From assembly GCA_022747635.1 (NCBI GenBank), contig JAKTNV010000005.1, forward strand, positions 33,391,792 to 33,455,791: 64,000 nt of DNA. The letters are read 5' to 3'. The DNA comes from Hetaerina americana. Its lineage: Eukaryota > Arthropoda > Insecta > Odonata > Calopterygidae. Of the stretch, positions 49,511 to 60,400 are shown piece after piece. Below the pieces are notes generated by a model that saw only the letters and a program-made list of their open reading frames with translations, was not told the origin of the DNA and made no database searches. Made by a program: the position numbers and the translations under genes. Position 1 is the first letter of the stretch, and every line of letters starts with the position of its first letter.

Positions 49511-50214
49511 TAGCATAGAAAATCTGATAAAGAATTATTTTTTTAATACATGAGAGTACTTTCTGAGATAACGAGGGCGGCCTTGGGATCCAATTGAAGT
49601 TTCAAGCTTCTAGATAGTCGCATGAGGTTCCCAAAGCACGTGACGCCCAAATTACATGTACTCGTATATTAGTTGACGAGGAACTGCAAAGGACAGAAGG
49701 CGCGCAATCTGTGGAGCACCGCCGGCAACACTCGACTTACCACCAGAGCACGTATGTGCTATCACCGCCAAGGGCATTCAGCAGACATCGTGCAAAATTG
49801 TCTCGCTTGCTGATTTTGCGCATGATCGAGAGATGTCCCATCTATTGTAGCGAGTGACGCGAGTTTCAAAGCCTCATTTTGCTTCCGGATCACGGACTGT
49901 TTCATCGCGCAGCTTTTGCGATGTGACGCAGAGAGTGAAGTGAGATTTTTAGGATATTAAAATGGGAAGAAGATAATATGATTTAATAAAAAAACTTCCA
50001 GTTAGAGGTTGGCAAACCATTTTGAAACTCACTCTTTTCACAACAAATTCGAAATGAAGTCACTATAAAATATGGTGGATTATGGCAAGATCAATTTCTT
50101 CGATTCCTTTTTATTTTCATGCACATTAGTTTTATTATATTGTAATTCTGTAATTTAGGTTAATAGCGTTTCCTCTCAATACGCATGCGTATAAATTTAA
50201 ATTTATTTTTTTAA

Positions 50215-50750
50215 CTGTAGTAATCTTCTGACTTACGGTAGTTTTTTCTGGATTCTGGCGCTAAACACCTGTGTATGTAAACCTAAGCCCTAAGTAACAT
50301 GACAAAAAATATTCTTAAAACCCACATGTTTATTTTTAACCTTAAATTGTGCATACTACACGTATATATCTCCATCAATGCCATCCAAAATGCCTATTTA
50401 TTATTTCCTTATACCTCTCTTTCCAAACATTCTCTCCGCTATCTTCGTCTTCAGCATCCCTCTGCCACATCTCAGTACCTGCTGCATGCACTTTATTGGC
50501 CTTCTTCAAATTCCTTCTAACAAACTAATTTCTTCTCCTATTATGCCTACACATACATCGTTGACTTTAATTTCCGTCCATTTTAATTTCTCCATTCTTC
50601 TCCGCACCCTCATTTCAAAAGCTTCCAATCTACGCTTATCCTCCTCCCACCTCAACGACCAAGTTTTTGAACCATACAAAGCCACACTCCATATTAAAGT
50701 TGTCACTGGTATATTCTTTACATTTTAACTCACGGTGCCTGCCATCAACT
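50215..50750 (-). mobile_element. RTE/BovB-type LINE, 3' part
   Basis: The - strand encodes NVKNIPVTTLIWSVALYGSK, TWSLRWEEDKRRLEAFEMRV and RRRMEKLKWTEIKVNDVCVG: the post-RT region of RTE-type LINEs (typically LYGSETW...RRLEAFEMW..RRM...WT). The 3' UTR aligns with 32455-32790 and ends near 50215 with a decayed version of the family terminus (taccgtaag...agattac). It is 5'-truncated and sits next to copy B of the 210-bp repeat. Confidence 0.85.
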
Positions 50751-50770
50751 ATTGCCTATCTGTGAATACA

Positions 50771-50983
50771 TGTTTCTATTTATGCGCATATTATATAGTG
50801 CCAGTTTCCATAGTTTACTTAATGGAAATGGAGTATTTGGCTAAATTTTCGGGTTATCGGGTTCCCATAAGGGTGGACCGTTAATCCTCACGAGAGGCAA
50901 AAGGTTCTCAGATTGTCTTAGAAGGAAACTAATGTTACATCTGCTCATGACCCTTGGTAAATTATGATATTCAGCGTATTAGT
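50771..50983. repeat. 210-bp interspersed repeat, copy B
   Basis: Counterpart of 34739-34949. The two share aatggaaatggagtatttgg, tcgggttcccataagggtgg and cgagaggcaaaagg and stop matching after cagcgtattagt. No coding content recognised. Confidence 0.9.
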
Positions 50984-52714
50984 CCGTGCGAGTAAAGTGC
51001 CTTGAAAACATTTTGGCTTCTGTTTAACTCTTCGGAGAACTGAATTTCCCCCCTGTCACAAAAAGGTAGGGATTTCGGTCAAGTTTTCCTGTGACAAACA
51101 CAAGTGATTGAACCCTCGAGCAGTGAATAGGGAGATGGTGATAAAGCGAGAGATAGAGAGAGCGCAAGAGTGAAAGATGCATTCGCATGGTTCTACATCG
51201 GGGGCCGACTTATTTTTGGACGCGATTGGTTTTCAATCTATAATTAAATAGCACTCATCAGGACCACTGCACACCTTAATGCGTATAGTACTAGGTAATA
51301 CACAGATGTGTTGATATTCATTTCTCCCACTTTTCCCTCCTGATCCCAATGAATATTTAATAGCAAGGTTAAAATGTTATATTTTAATTTATTCTTGACT
51401 GGATATCAATTTAATTGCATTTTTAATACCTTTGGGTGTCCACTGAAATTGATCGACCTATGGAAATTGATATATCGAAATGTAGGATATATATTGATAT
51501 CGTTTGACCCAATATAATGATGTAGACCTATAGACGGGGCTCTCGTGCTGGAGCCGACTAGTTGACTGTTTTCATCTGGACCAGGGTCCTATATTCCTTA
51601 ATTGTTGGCAGTTCCTTCCTGAATGAACCCTTACTCAAACTTAATAACTCCATCATACGGCACAGACTTACTTCAAGTCCCTAGTCAGTAAGAGCCTACT
51701 CGTAATCGATATATTTTTATCGAATCGAATGTGAAATCGACCCGATGTTAGAGGCGTTTCTACCTCAGCATTTGCTGAGGTGCCAAAGACGAAGCCAGCT
51801 CAAAAACAATCCTTGAACACGAAATAACGTTTGTATCAATAATGTACAAAATTATTAAAAATAAAATTAATCCTATTATTGGGGTGCATTCAACTTTGTG
51901 GGAAAGTAAAATATAAATAATGCGCTGCTTACTTATTATTTAGGTCCCAGGAATTCGGTCCGGTTTTTCCGACTAGATGGTGATAAATATTGCAGCCCCT
52001 CCATCCGAGCATCGAACTCGACCATGGCCGATAGCAATGAGATTGGGGTGTGAAAGAAATTTTTCGCGGGGTATAATTCCCTCCCTCCACGTGGATCCCT
52101 TCACGAGTCAACTCCCATTGCGAGCCAACTCTCATGTGTGATCACCACTTGGCGATCGCGCCCCTTGGCGCTGAGGGACTTGTGCACCCTCATTTAATCA
52201 ACCGTCATCGGAGTGCCTTGGTGGAACGAACACCATGGTATAATATCGAGAACACCCTGTGCAAAGCTCACTTACCATGCTGTACAAAGCGGGCTTCATT
52301 TCCCCGGCGTCATCATCCGGTAAACGTTTTGAATTTCAGTGTATTGTATGAACATATCAGGCCACTATCAACTAAATGCTGCACCCAGTCCAAACTTCAC
52401 CTTCTCCTCTTCCCTAGTGGATGTGGATGCATATTCAAACAACGAGCTGAAATCCAATAAAATCTATATTTTCTGATGACGCCTAGAGTTGAAACTTGCG
52501 TTGTATTTGGTAATAAACTAGCTGGGCTTAAGCCATTCTTTGTACGGGACATTCCAAAAAACTGTTATTATCCCCCTCTCGTTGATTTGCCAGAAATGAT
52601 GCTATGGCACTCAATAGAGTGTCGTGGAGTAATCTGAATACGGAGTTTTTAAGTGGGCAACAAAGGAATTCAGGATTCAAGAAAAATGTCAGTTGTCATT
52701 AACGCCATTAGTCA

Positions 52715-52960
52715 CCTACAAAATTTCCAAAAAAGGTCAAATAATCGAGCATACAATAGGCTTTTACAAGTAGGAGGTAGTTGATGACAGGGACGTTGAG
52801 TTAAGATGTTAAGAAAAGGCTCGTCAAAACTTGCATTTGGATTACGGCGCATACTTGGAAACATGAACATTGAATCAGGAGGATAGACGAGGATTGGAGG
52901 CTTTTGAAATGTGGGTATGTGCATATGTATATAGAATGAGTGGAAAATAGCCGTACACAG
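52715..52960 (+). mobile_element. RTE/BovB-type LINE, short decayed fragment
   Basis: Broken + strand frames contain an equivalent of MAGTLS-DVKKRLVKTCIW and RRGLEAFEMWVCAYVYRMS. These are the same motifs as in the copies at 56379-56540 and 50506-50706. Truncated at both ends. Confidence 0.65.
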
Positions 52961-52999
52961 TGAGCATTCATTTGATTTTGCATCCCTCGTGCCAAACAT

Positions 53000-53540
53000 T
53001 CAGTCCACAAACCCAATCACGGCCCTCCGAGGAGCATCCATCTCTCCCGCCCTCCCGCACGAATCCGCTTCCCATTTCCCCGAGCTCTCCCACTTCCCAT
53101 AGCGTCCCGGTGTAAAACTCCGTCACGTCTTGGGCGAGGGGTGGGGTGTGGAAGCGGAGTGTGGGGTGAAGTAACTGTACTCCCTTCCAACGAGCCTTCA
53201 CGACTCTATAACAGCCACCCGGGCTGGGTTTCAGGGGGAGTGAAGGGATCGGCTGGGACGGGGTAGGCTCGCGGGCTCCGCTCACAATGGAAGTGGAACA
53301 GGTATCGGGGAGTTGTGGAGGTGGAAGGAGGGGCAGTTGTGATTCCGCGGAAGGGGCGGTCGTCCGCCTTTGCGGGAGTTGGATGGGCGTCACCCGACTG
53401 GACCTGTTGGGGCGTGCTCTGCGGAGAGTGTTTACATTCTGCGTGTATGTCATTTCGAGTACATTCGTGTAAGGGACGTGCCCTTTTGATTCTGAGATGG
53501 AGAATCCCGTCCGAGTTGATGGAGCTCACGCCTACGTAAG
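53000..53540. other. GC/CpG-rich patch, no recognised gene
   Basis: The most GC-rich block of the right half. Long open frames on both strands (52968-53453 -, 53206-53529 -, 53315-53539 +) are Pro/Ser/Gly-rich and mutually overlapping, so they need not be coding. Candidate CpG-type promoter; no family or splice evidence. Confidence 0.3.
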
Positions 53541-54739
53541 ACCTTGAAGAATAGTCTGAAATGAATTGTTAACCATCCTGAAAAGCTGCACGATGGGGAT
53601 ATTTAATAAATTTACCGGGAGACCAAATATTCAGGGGTTATCGTTGACAAAAAAGTATGGTTAAGTATGGTATAGTTGAAGACCTATATCTATCCTGTAT
53701 CTATACTTGCACGGCCAGTTTGAGAATGAATCTGGATGCTTGAAGCAAACGGGTCAAAGCAAAAAAAGAAGCCATTTAAGTTTCCACTTAAAAAAACATT
53801 TTTATCTGTTTGGAATGAATACATGTTAAATGGGAAACTGCAGTTCATTCATTGTAAATGGGAAAATGCAGTACATTCCTTAAGAATCACTTCCAACACA
53901 TCCTCGATCGCTCTTATTATTTGTGGTTGTAATTTTATATCAATATTAAATTCCCGGAGGTTGACTAGCCGCGGACGTTCTAAACTTCTTCTCTAATGCT
54001 TACGTCCCTTACTTTCTGATATGTCCTCTAAAATCCTTCTTCACTTTGCCTACACGTGTTTGTTCCTAGTTCATTTTATTCGTGACGCTTTCCCTTACAT
54101 TTTAACTCCAAATATGTTCCTAACCGAGGTGGACGCAATCCCTCTGACTCTTCTAATCTTAATGTATGGTGCCCATTCTCGTATTTTCTTTCACGGTTCA
54201 TTACTTTAGAAAATGAAGGACTTAATCACGATTAAGACTTAACTTAAGATGTAACCGCGATTTATATGTATTCCCTTCGTGTTCCTGGTATTAATTGTCG
54301 AAATAACATAGGGAGGAATTGAGTTATCGGATCTTTAGAAACGCAGCATTGTTGATATTTTGAAAAGAGATAATATTCGACGAACTGATCAAATGAAAAT
54401 CAAATAATGAGGAGAATTTGCCGCAGTACAAGGAATATTAGTCGACTTATTTATTAAAATCTCGGCAGCTTAGAATCTCGTCAAAATATTATTCCTATAG
54501 GAACTTTGTGGCTGCGGAATTTTACAATGTTTAGCGTGAGCACAATTCAGTTGGCACACCTTTGGAATAGCTATCTCAGTTGGGTTAGTTTGATAAACTG
54601 TATTGCACTTTTCACCATTTATTTCTTTCTGTCCAAACGATTTAGGAGTGGGTATTTTGGAACATAATAATTAACATAATATCGATTAACATATTTTGCA
54701 ATTAATTCATAAACAACCAATAATTACCATCTTGAAGCA

Positions 54740-56905
54740 TAAAACAGGGAAGATAGAGGATAGGTATAGGTATGATCAAAGGAGTAGGGGAATAGAAGAG
54801 GTTTGATCAAGTGAGTAGAAAAAATTATCTTCGAGATAGATATAGGAGTACTGGAAGGCAAAGGAAAAATTTAAGAGTGAAAACAGGAAGACGGGCACAG
54901 TAGAAGAAAATGGTGATATGTAACAAAAAGAGATATTGAAATCCACAAACGAAACAATAGCAGTCATAAATAGGATTTCGATATGGAAATAATGGATTTC
55001 AGGGGAAGATGACTGAGAAGATAGACGAGAGAAGAAAGTGGAAGGCTTTACCCACAGAATTTGGTCGAAGAAAAAGTAAAGTAAAAATTATATCATTCAT
55101 AAAGAAGGGAAATTAATAGAGCGAAAGGAACAAGAAAGGAAAACACAAGGCGAGGATATGTAAAGTTTTCAAAGAAAGGGTCAAAATTGATGCACAATAT
55201 AGGAAGGTGAAAAAATTATCAGAGAATAAGAAGGTAAAATCCGTGTACACTCTGAAAGATCAAGCATTAAATTTTTTAATTGTCCTGGGAAAGATTCAAG
55301 AGAAATGGAAAGAATCTTTATGATGAAAGTATTGGGCCAAGTGTAGGCATAGAAAAAGAAGATTGCGTACATGGTGATGGGTTAAGTCTAGGCATACTTG
55401 ATGGTGATATAAAAAGGGTATTAAGAGAATACAATCAAATGAAGTCGTCGGGATAGATAAAATCCCCTCGGAATTAATTAAGAGTTTAGGGGAACGTGGA
55501 AGGACGAGCTTTTATGGACTGATTCGTAGAATTTATGAAGAAGGAATTATGCCGAAAGTTTTCGTCAGATCAGTGCAAGCAACAATGCAAAAAAGGGACA
55601 GGCAGTTGTGAAGAAATACCGAACAATAAGTTTGATTTTGTACGCCGACAAACCGGTATTTAAGATCATCAATAAGGGAATGTAGAGGAGGGCATATGAT
55701 TACTTAGGGCATGATCAGTTTGGGCTCAGAAAGAGGAGAGGCACGCGTGATACCATAGCAGTAAAGAAATCATTATTAGAGAGGAACATATACGTAGAAT
55801 ACAATTGGATGTATTTGTTTGTTTCGTAGATTTCGAGAGGCACTCGATAGAGTAAACTGGATAGAATTAATGAATGTATGCAGAAAATAGGAGTAGACTG
55901 GAGGTAAACCTGTTCGTCTCAGACTGCTTGGGTGCGCATGATGGATGGAGAGTCGGGATAGGCATTGCTAGACAGGGGTGTCCATTATCACCAGTAATTT
56001 ACAACGTATACATGGAGGAACTTGTGAAAGAGATATCGAAAAAACTGGAAATTGGAACGAAATTCGGAGGAGAATTTATAAAATCACTAAGGTGGTTTGC
56101 AGGGATCAAGGTTTAGTTTGTCAAGGGGTTTTCAATTATTGGTGAACGCATTAGAAAAAGTGTGAAAGGTGTGGATTTGGCATTTATGTGAACAAAGCAA
56201 AGTTAATGCGATTTTCCACATAGAGGAAAGCTAAATTAAACATTAAACTAGGAGTTCATAAATAAGGGGACATCTCTATCTTTTTGTATGTATATGGAAA
56301 TGTTGTGGACCAAAATTACCGGAGTAGGAGGGATATTAGAAGAAGTTAGACAATAATTTCACAAGGAGGAGGGAATTTATGGCAGGGACTTTGATTGAGA
56401 ATGTTAAGAAAAGAAAAGTGAATACTTTGATATGGATTGTGGTTTTGTACGACGTGGAGACACGGTCGAGGAAACAAGACGATAAACTTAGATTGGATTA
56501 TTTTGAAATCTGGGTTTGGAGAAGGATGGAAAAGGTGAAATGGGCAAAAAGGAAGACAAACGAGGAAGCGCTGAGTATGGTGGGGGAGGGGAGAGCGTTG
56601 TTGGCAGATGTCCAGAGGAGGCAGAACATTTTGATAAGAGATTATACGTGTACGCTAAAGACTCTGATGGAGGGGGTGTTGTGGTAGAGTAGATAACGTT
56701 AAGAAAGCAAGGAAGGGGTTGGGAAAGAATAAACATTTTGGACAGAATGAAGGGAGATGGGAAGTGGAAGGAGAAGGCGGAGTTGAAGGGCCTATTAGTG
56801 TGGGAAATTAGGTTGTGCCTTGCTATGCAGGGCTTAGAAATGTGGCGTTGTTCAGTCTCTGCGCATTTCAATTCTACCTTAAATGGTAGATTACTTACTA
56901 ATAAT
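54740..56905 (+). mobile_element. RTE/BovB-type LINE, 5'-truncated and heavily mutated
   Basis: The + strand carries, across several frames: the linker (QYRKVKKLSENKKVKSVY), SSGIDKIPSELIKSLGERGR, LYGLIRRIYEEGIMPK-like sequence, YLGHDQFGLRKRRGTRDTIA, a GCPLSPVIYNVYMEEL block (RT B motif region), TLIENVKKRKVNTLIWIVVL and WRRMEKVKWAKRKTNEEAL. It ends with the family stem-loop (56875-56888) and short ATAATA tail. The catalytic YADD box is not recognisable; many stops. It is the longest-span copy in the window, but dead. Confidence 0.85.
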
Positions 56906-56944
56906 AGAATTAAAATAAAACTATTTTAGAGTGTAAATATCATT

Positions 56945-57010
56945 CGCCTTGACCAGGATTTGAACCCGGAACTTGTTACAGCATATTAGCGGATGACTCC
57001 GTTAAAAGTT
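56945..57010 (-). mobile_element. tRNA-like SINE head, single copy
   Basis: The reverse strand reads a tRNA-like segment with B-box gggttcaaatcctggtcaag and cggagtcatccgctaatatg upstream. It does not fold as a complete tRNA, so I call it a SINE or tRNA-derived remnant rather than a tRNA gene. Confidence 0.4.
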
Positions 57011-57200
57011 ACTGTCGCGGCATCTCCCGCAGGTTCTTGGAATAATGATAGTAATCATAATATTCATGTACATACAGGTATCACCAGGCGTTACTCAGAT
57101 ATAATAACGTAGTAAATAGATCGTAGCCCCGATATTCTCAATTTCTCAAAATAATTCTATTAAAGAATAATGCCCAGACAAGGATTTGCCTCGTAAAAGG

Positions 57201-57201
<1 letters not shown>

Positions 57202-57279
<78 letters not shown>
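57202..57279. repeat. (TA)n microsatellite abutting mariner left end
   Basis: About 39 uninterrupted TA units ending at the first base of the mariner. Confidence 0.97.
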
Positions 57280-57280
<1 letters not shown>

Positions 57281-57985
57281 GAGTGCTGACGACGCGAGTA
57301 GCCGCTGGACGAGGTCAGATAGCTTCAGTGGCTTGTCTGCCTTCTCTGAGCCAAGTTGCGTGACGCTAGCATTGCCTGTGTTGTTTCTGTGATTGTTTAC
57401 AATGTTTAAAAAAATTGAGAACGCCGCCAGTTGTGAAGTGAGGGCAGTGATTAAATTCCTCAATGCAAGAAACGTTCGCCCATGTGATATTCATCGCCAA
57501 TTAAAGGAGGTGTATGGAGACAATGTAATGGACGAGTCGTCTGTTCGGCGGTGGTGTCGCAACTTCAACATGGGGAGGGGGAACACACACGACGATGAGC
57601 GTTCGGGGAGACCGTCTGTCATTACAGACCAACTGGTGAGCTCAGTTGACGAATTCGTGAGGAACGATCGGCGCGTCACAATTGATGACATCTGTGAGCA
57701 TTTTCCCAATGTTTCTCGAACAATTGTTCATGAAATTGTTAAACACCATCTGCATTATGCAAAAATTTGTGCAAGATGGGTCCCTCGCGTATCTCAATGA
57801 GCTGGCGGCGAAGGACTATGCAGCAGGAATACAGAAACTTGTCACACGTTATGACAAATGCCTTAATTTGCTTGGAGATTATGTTGAGAAGTAGTTTAAA
57901 GTATCCTCTTTCAAATAAAATTTTTTATGTTTGTTAATATTTACTTTTGTCTTTATTTCACGAACGGGTACTACTTTCCGGATGA

Positions 57986-57991
<6 letters not shown>
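57280..57991 (+). mobile_element. Internally deleted mariner with intact DNA-binding ORF
   Basis: An open frame at 57402-57800 encodes MFKKIENAASCEVRAVIKF, NARNVRPCDIHRQLKEVYGD, SVRRWCRNFNMGRGNTHDD, ERSGRPSVITDQLVSS, FPNVSRTIVHEIVKHHLHYA and ICARWVPRVSQ: the bipartite helix-turn-helix DNA-binding half of a mariner transposase. The frame then breaks and only the C-terminal tail remains (57785-57894: IQKLVTRYDKCLNLLGDYVE). The whole DDD catalytic core is gone. The right inverted end ctttccggatgaccctcg (57974-57991) is clear; the left end is less so. The element is ~710 bp against ~1.3 kb for a full one, and lies between (TA)n tracts. Confidence 0.88.

Positions 57992-58077
<86 letters not shown>
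57991..58077. repeat. (TG)n(TA)n microsatellite
   Basis: About 13 GT units passing straight into about 30 AT units, between a mariner right end and a truncated family 2 SINE. Confidence 0.97.
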
Positions 58078-58079
<2 letters not shown>

Positions 58080-58080
<1 letters not shown>

Positions 58081-58285
58081 CTCTGGGCACCTACAGCTCC
58101 ACCCAAGATTTGTGATTTTTCGGGTGACCAGATCTTCCTGGGAAACCATAACCGGCACAGGGAAAGGAACAGGCCCCCCTCCCCTGATGTGTGGATTCCA
58201 CACGCCGTCTGGCTTGGTACGGGGTGAACTCTACCATCACCTACCAAACCGACCTTCGGGTTGATTACTGTGTTTATGGTTTTAT
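58080..58285 (+). mobile_element. tRNA-derived SINE, family 2, copy C (headless)
   Basis: Body only: ctctgggcacctacagctcc, tttttcgggtgaccagatct, ccataaccggcacagggaaa, and the end ggttgattactgtgtttatg. The tRNA-like head is missing; a (TA)n tract takes its place on the left and another follows on the right. Confidence 0.9.
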
Positions 58286-58288
58286 ATA

Positions 58289-58351
<63 letters not shown>
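58284..58351. repeat. (TA)n microsatellite after SINE tail
   Basis: TA run (with one GTGT break) continuing directly from the SINE end ...ggttttat. Confidence 0.97.
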
Positions 58352-58355
<4 letters not shown>

Positions 58356-59959
58356 ATCCCACCGGGTTGTTATTTCCTCCCTTTTGCACACTTATATGCC
58401 AAGTAGTATTATTAGCGAAGGTGGAGAGAGTAAGAAATATGTTAATTTTAGTTATAGCATCAAGGCGTATTCATTTAGCATCATTTATAATATCTCAGTT
58501 ATCACTGTGTCAAATAATTCCACAGGTAATTGAATTAGCAGGGAAATCGAAAATTAAATTTGATGTGCCCCATTAATCATATCTTGCCAATGTTTTATGG
58601 TCACAAATACTAAACTTTGCATTTTCAAAAGAGTTGGAAGCCATGGAATGAACATTCTACCATCTAGTATGTCGATCAATAAAAATAGGATCTCGTGAAC
58701 GATGCCTATCGTCCAGCTCTGGTGTGGACGATCGAAATCCCTTGAAACATAGAAACTACGCACTGGAGGATCATAAAGTTAATATTCACATCTACGAATC
58801 CGTACCAACACTTAGGATAATATCACATGGTAAAGGTTCGATGTTTAGACTGATTTTTCCATGTCAGAGGTTTTATAATTCTTCCTTTGTTAAACGGAGC
58901 GATTTTAATTTGAAGTTTCCATATTGTCGTCACGTACATACACAAGCGCTTCATGGACTCATTGGGAAAATGTACAGTTCACTCTTCACCTTAATCCGTT
59001 TCTAGGTTGTTCAGACGGCTGGTGTACCGGCTTTTTATGAGGATGAGGATTGATTTCCGTAATTGACACGCTTCGTGTGCGTGCCTTGGTTTCTTCCTGG
59101 AAATGTTACGAAGGAGACTTGGTGACACATAAGGTCGGATAGTATTGGATCTAAGGACTTATCCTAAGAACTCTTGAGAAACGTAGTTTAATTCATAGTT
59201 GAGCGTGATTACGGGCCCGTTCACTTAAGAGCTCAACGTGACGTGAAAGATGACTGTTGTTCATTTTTAAAGTTGAAGTCATTAAGTCGACCAATCACCT
59301 GTGGGAACGTGTTCTCAAGTCCTCCAATCGCGTGCAATCCCCAATAAACAATGTAAAAAGTATACGAGAAACAGCTACTAAACAAGAGAAGGATTCAATA
59401 AAAGTTCGTATTTCAGCTTGAGCATTATGAGTGCAACAATACTTAACATTTCAACGGTAGGCTTCAAACCAAATATCAAGCAAAATAAGAGAAGGGGAAA
59501 AATCCAACGGTCTTCAATTGTTCCACCACTCTTATTTTGAATTAATACGGTAAATCAGCTCACCATTCAACTGTATTTTTTTGTAGTGAGCTTAATTCCT
59601 AAAACCAATAATAAGAAACTTAGAAGGCTCCAATAACGTTATTTCGGTCAGCCGGTGACCATCAATGGGGAAAGTCTGTACCGTGTTCGATGTCAAGTGA
59701 GCCTTCTAAGTATCTTATTATTGGCCCTAGAAATTAACCTAAGTTTCACAGTCAATAGCTCACATGTCTTCAACTGCAGTTTTATTTAGTTCCCTACGAG
59801 CCACAACTAGGGTTTATGGCAGGGGGTGATTACACACCAGACTACTCTTGACCCAAAACCCTCCTAGCGCGATCGGACAAACGTTATTTTATTCTGATCC
59901 GTTATCGTTCGTGGGAAAAATGACGTCTTAAATCTATCTGTTCTACACTTATTCTCTTG

Positions 59960-60400
59960 AATTTTATTAACGTGATATCTCATGCCGTAAAGCGATGGGT
60001 CTAATAGGTCTAATATCAACATGATTACTAAAGATACATCCTTGCAATTTATGCAAGAGATTTAATCTGTAATTTAACTTTCGCTCCGTAAGTGATTCCC
60101 AGCCTTGCTCTTCTAATATTTTGAATGCGCCACTATGGTTATTATAACAACTTTTTGCAAATCCACCTCCCCTACGCTGCACGCAATCCAATTCAGCAAT
60201 AAATCCAAACTCACGAGGATCTCATATACTAACAGCATATTCTAAAAGATACCTGACGAGCGATAGGAAACGTTTCTCGTTAACCTTTTCACAATATTTC
60301 CCCTGCGCTCTTCTGATACATCCTAATATTATGCTAGCTTTTTCACATATTCCCCATATTAGTATGAAATGAAGCAGTCTAACATCACGGCCGGTTTCGA
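59960..60400 (-). mobile_element. CR1/L2-like LINE, C-terminal fragment
   Basis: The - strand reads SLVRYLLEYAVSI-DPREFG, FIAELDCVQRRGGGFAKSCY, FKILEEQGWESLTERKLNYR and LNLLHKLQGCIFSNHVDIRP. This is the post-RT 'LVRPxLEYAxxVWDP..I..LE.VQRRxARF...LGWxSLxERR' region of CR1/Jockey/L2-like LINEs. Only this part is visible, with at least one stop. It is a different LINE lineage from the RTE copies. Confidence 0.8.

Noticed and set aside
52968..53529. 107-161-residue Pro/Ser-rich ORFs on the - strand
   Set aside because: Low complexity, overlapping ORFs on both strands in a CpG-rich block; kept only as an unexplained GC-rich region.
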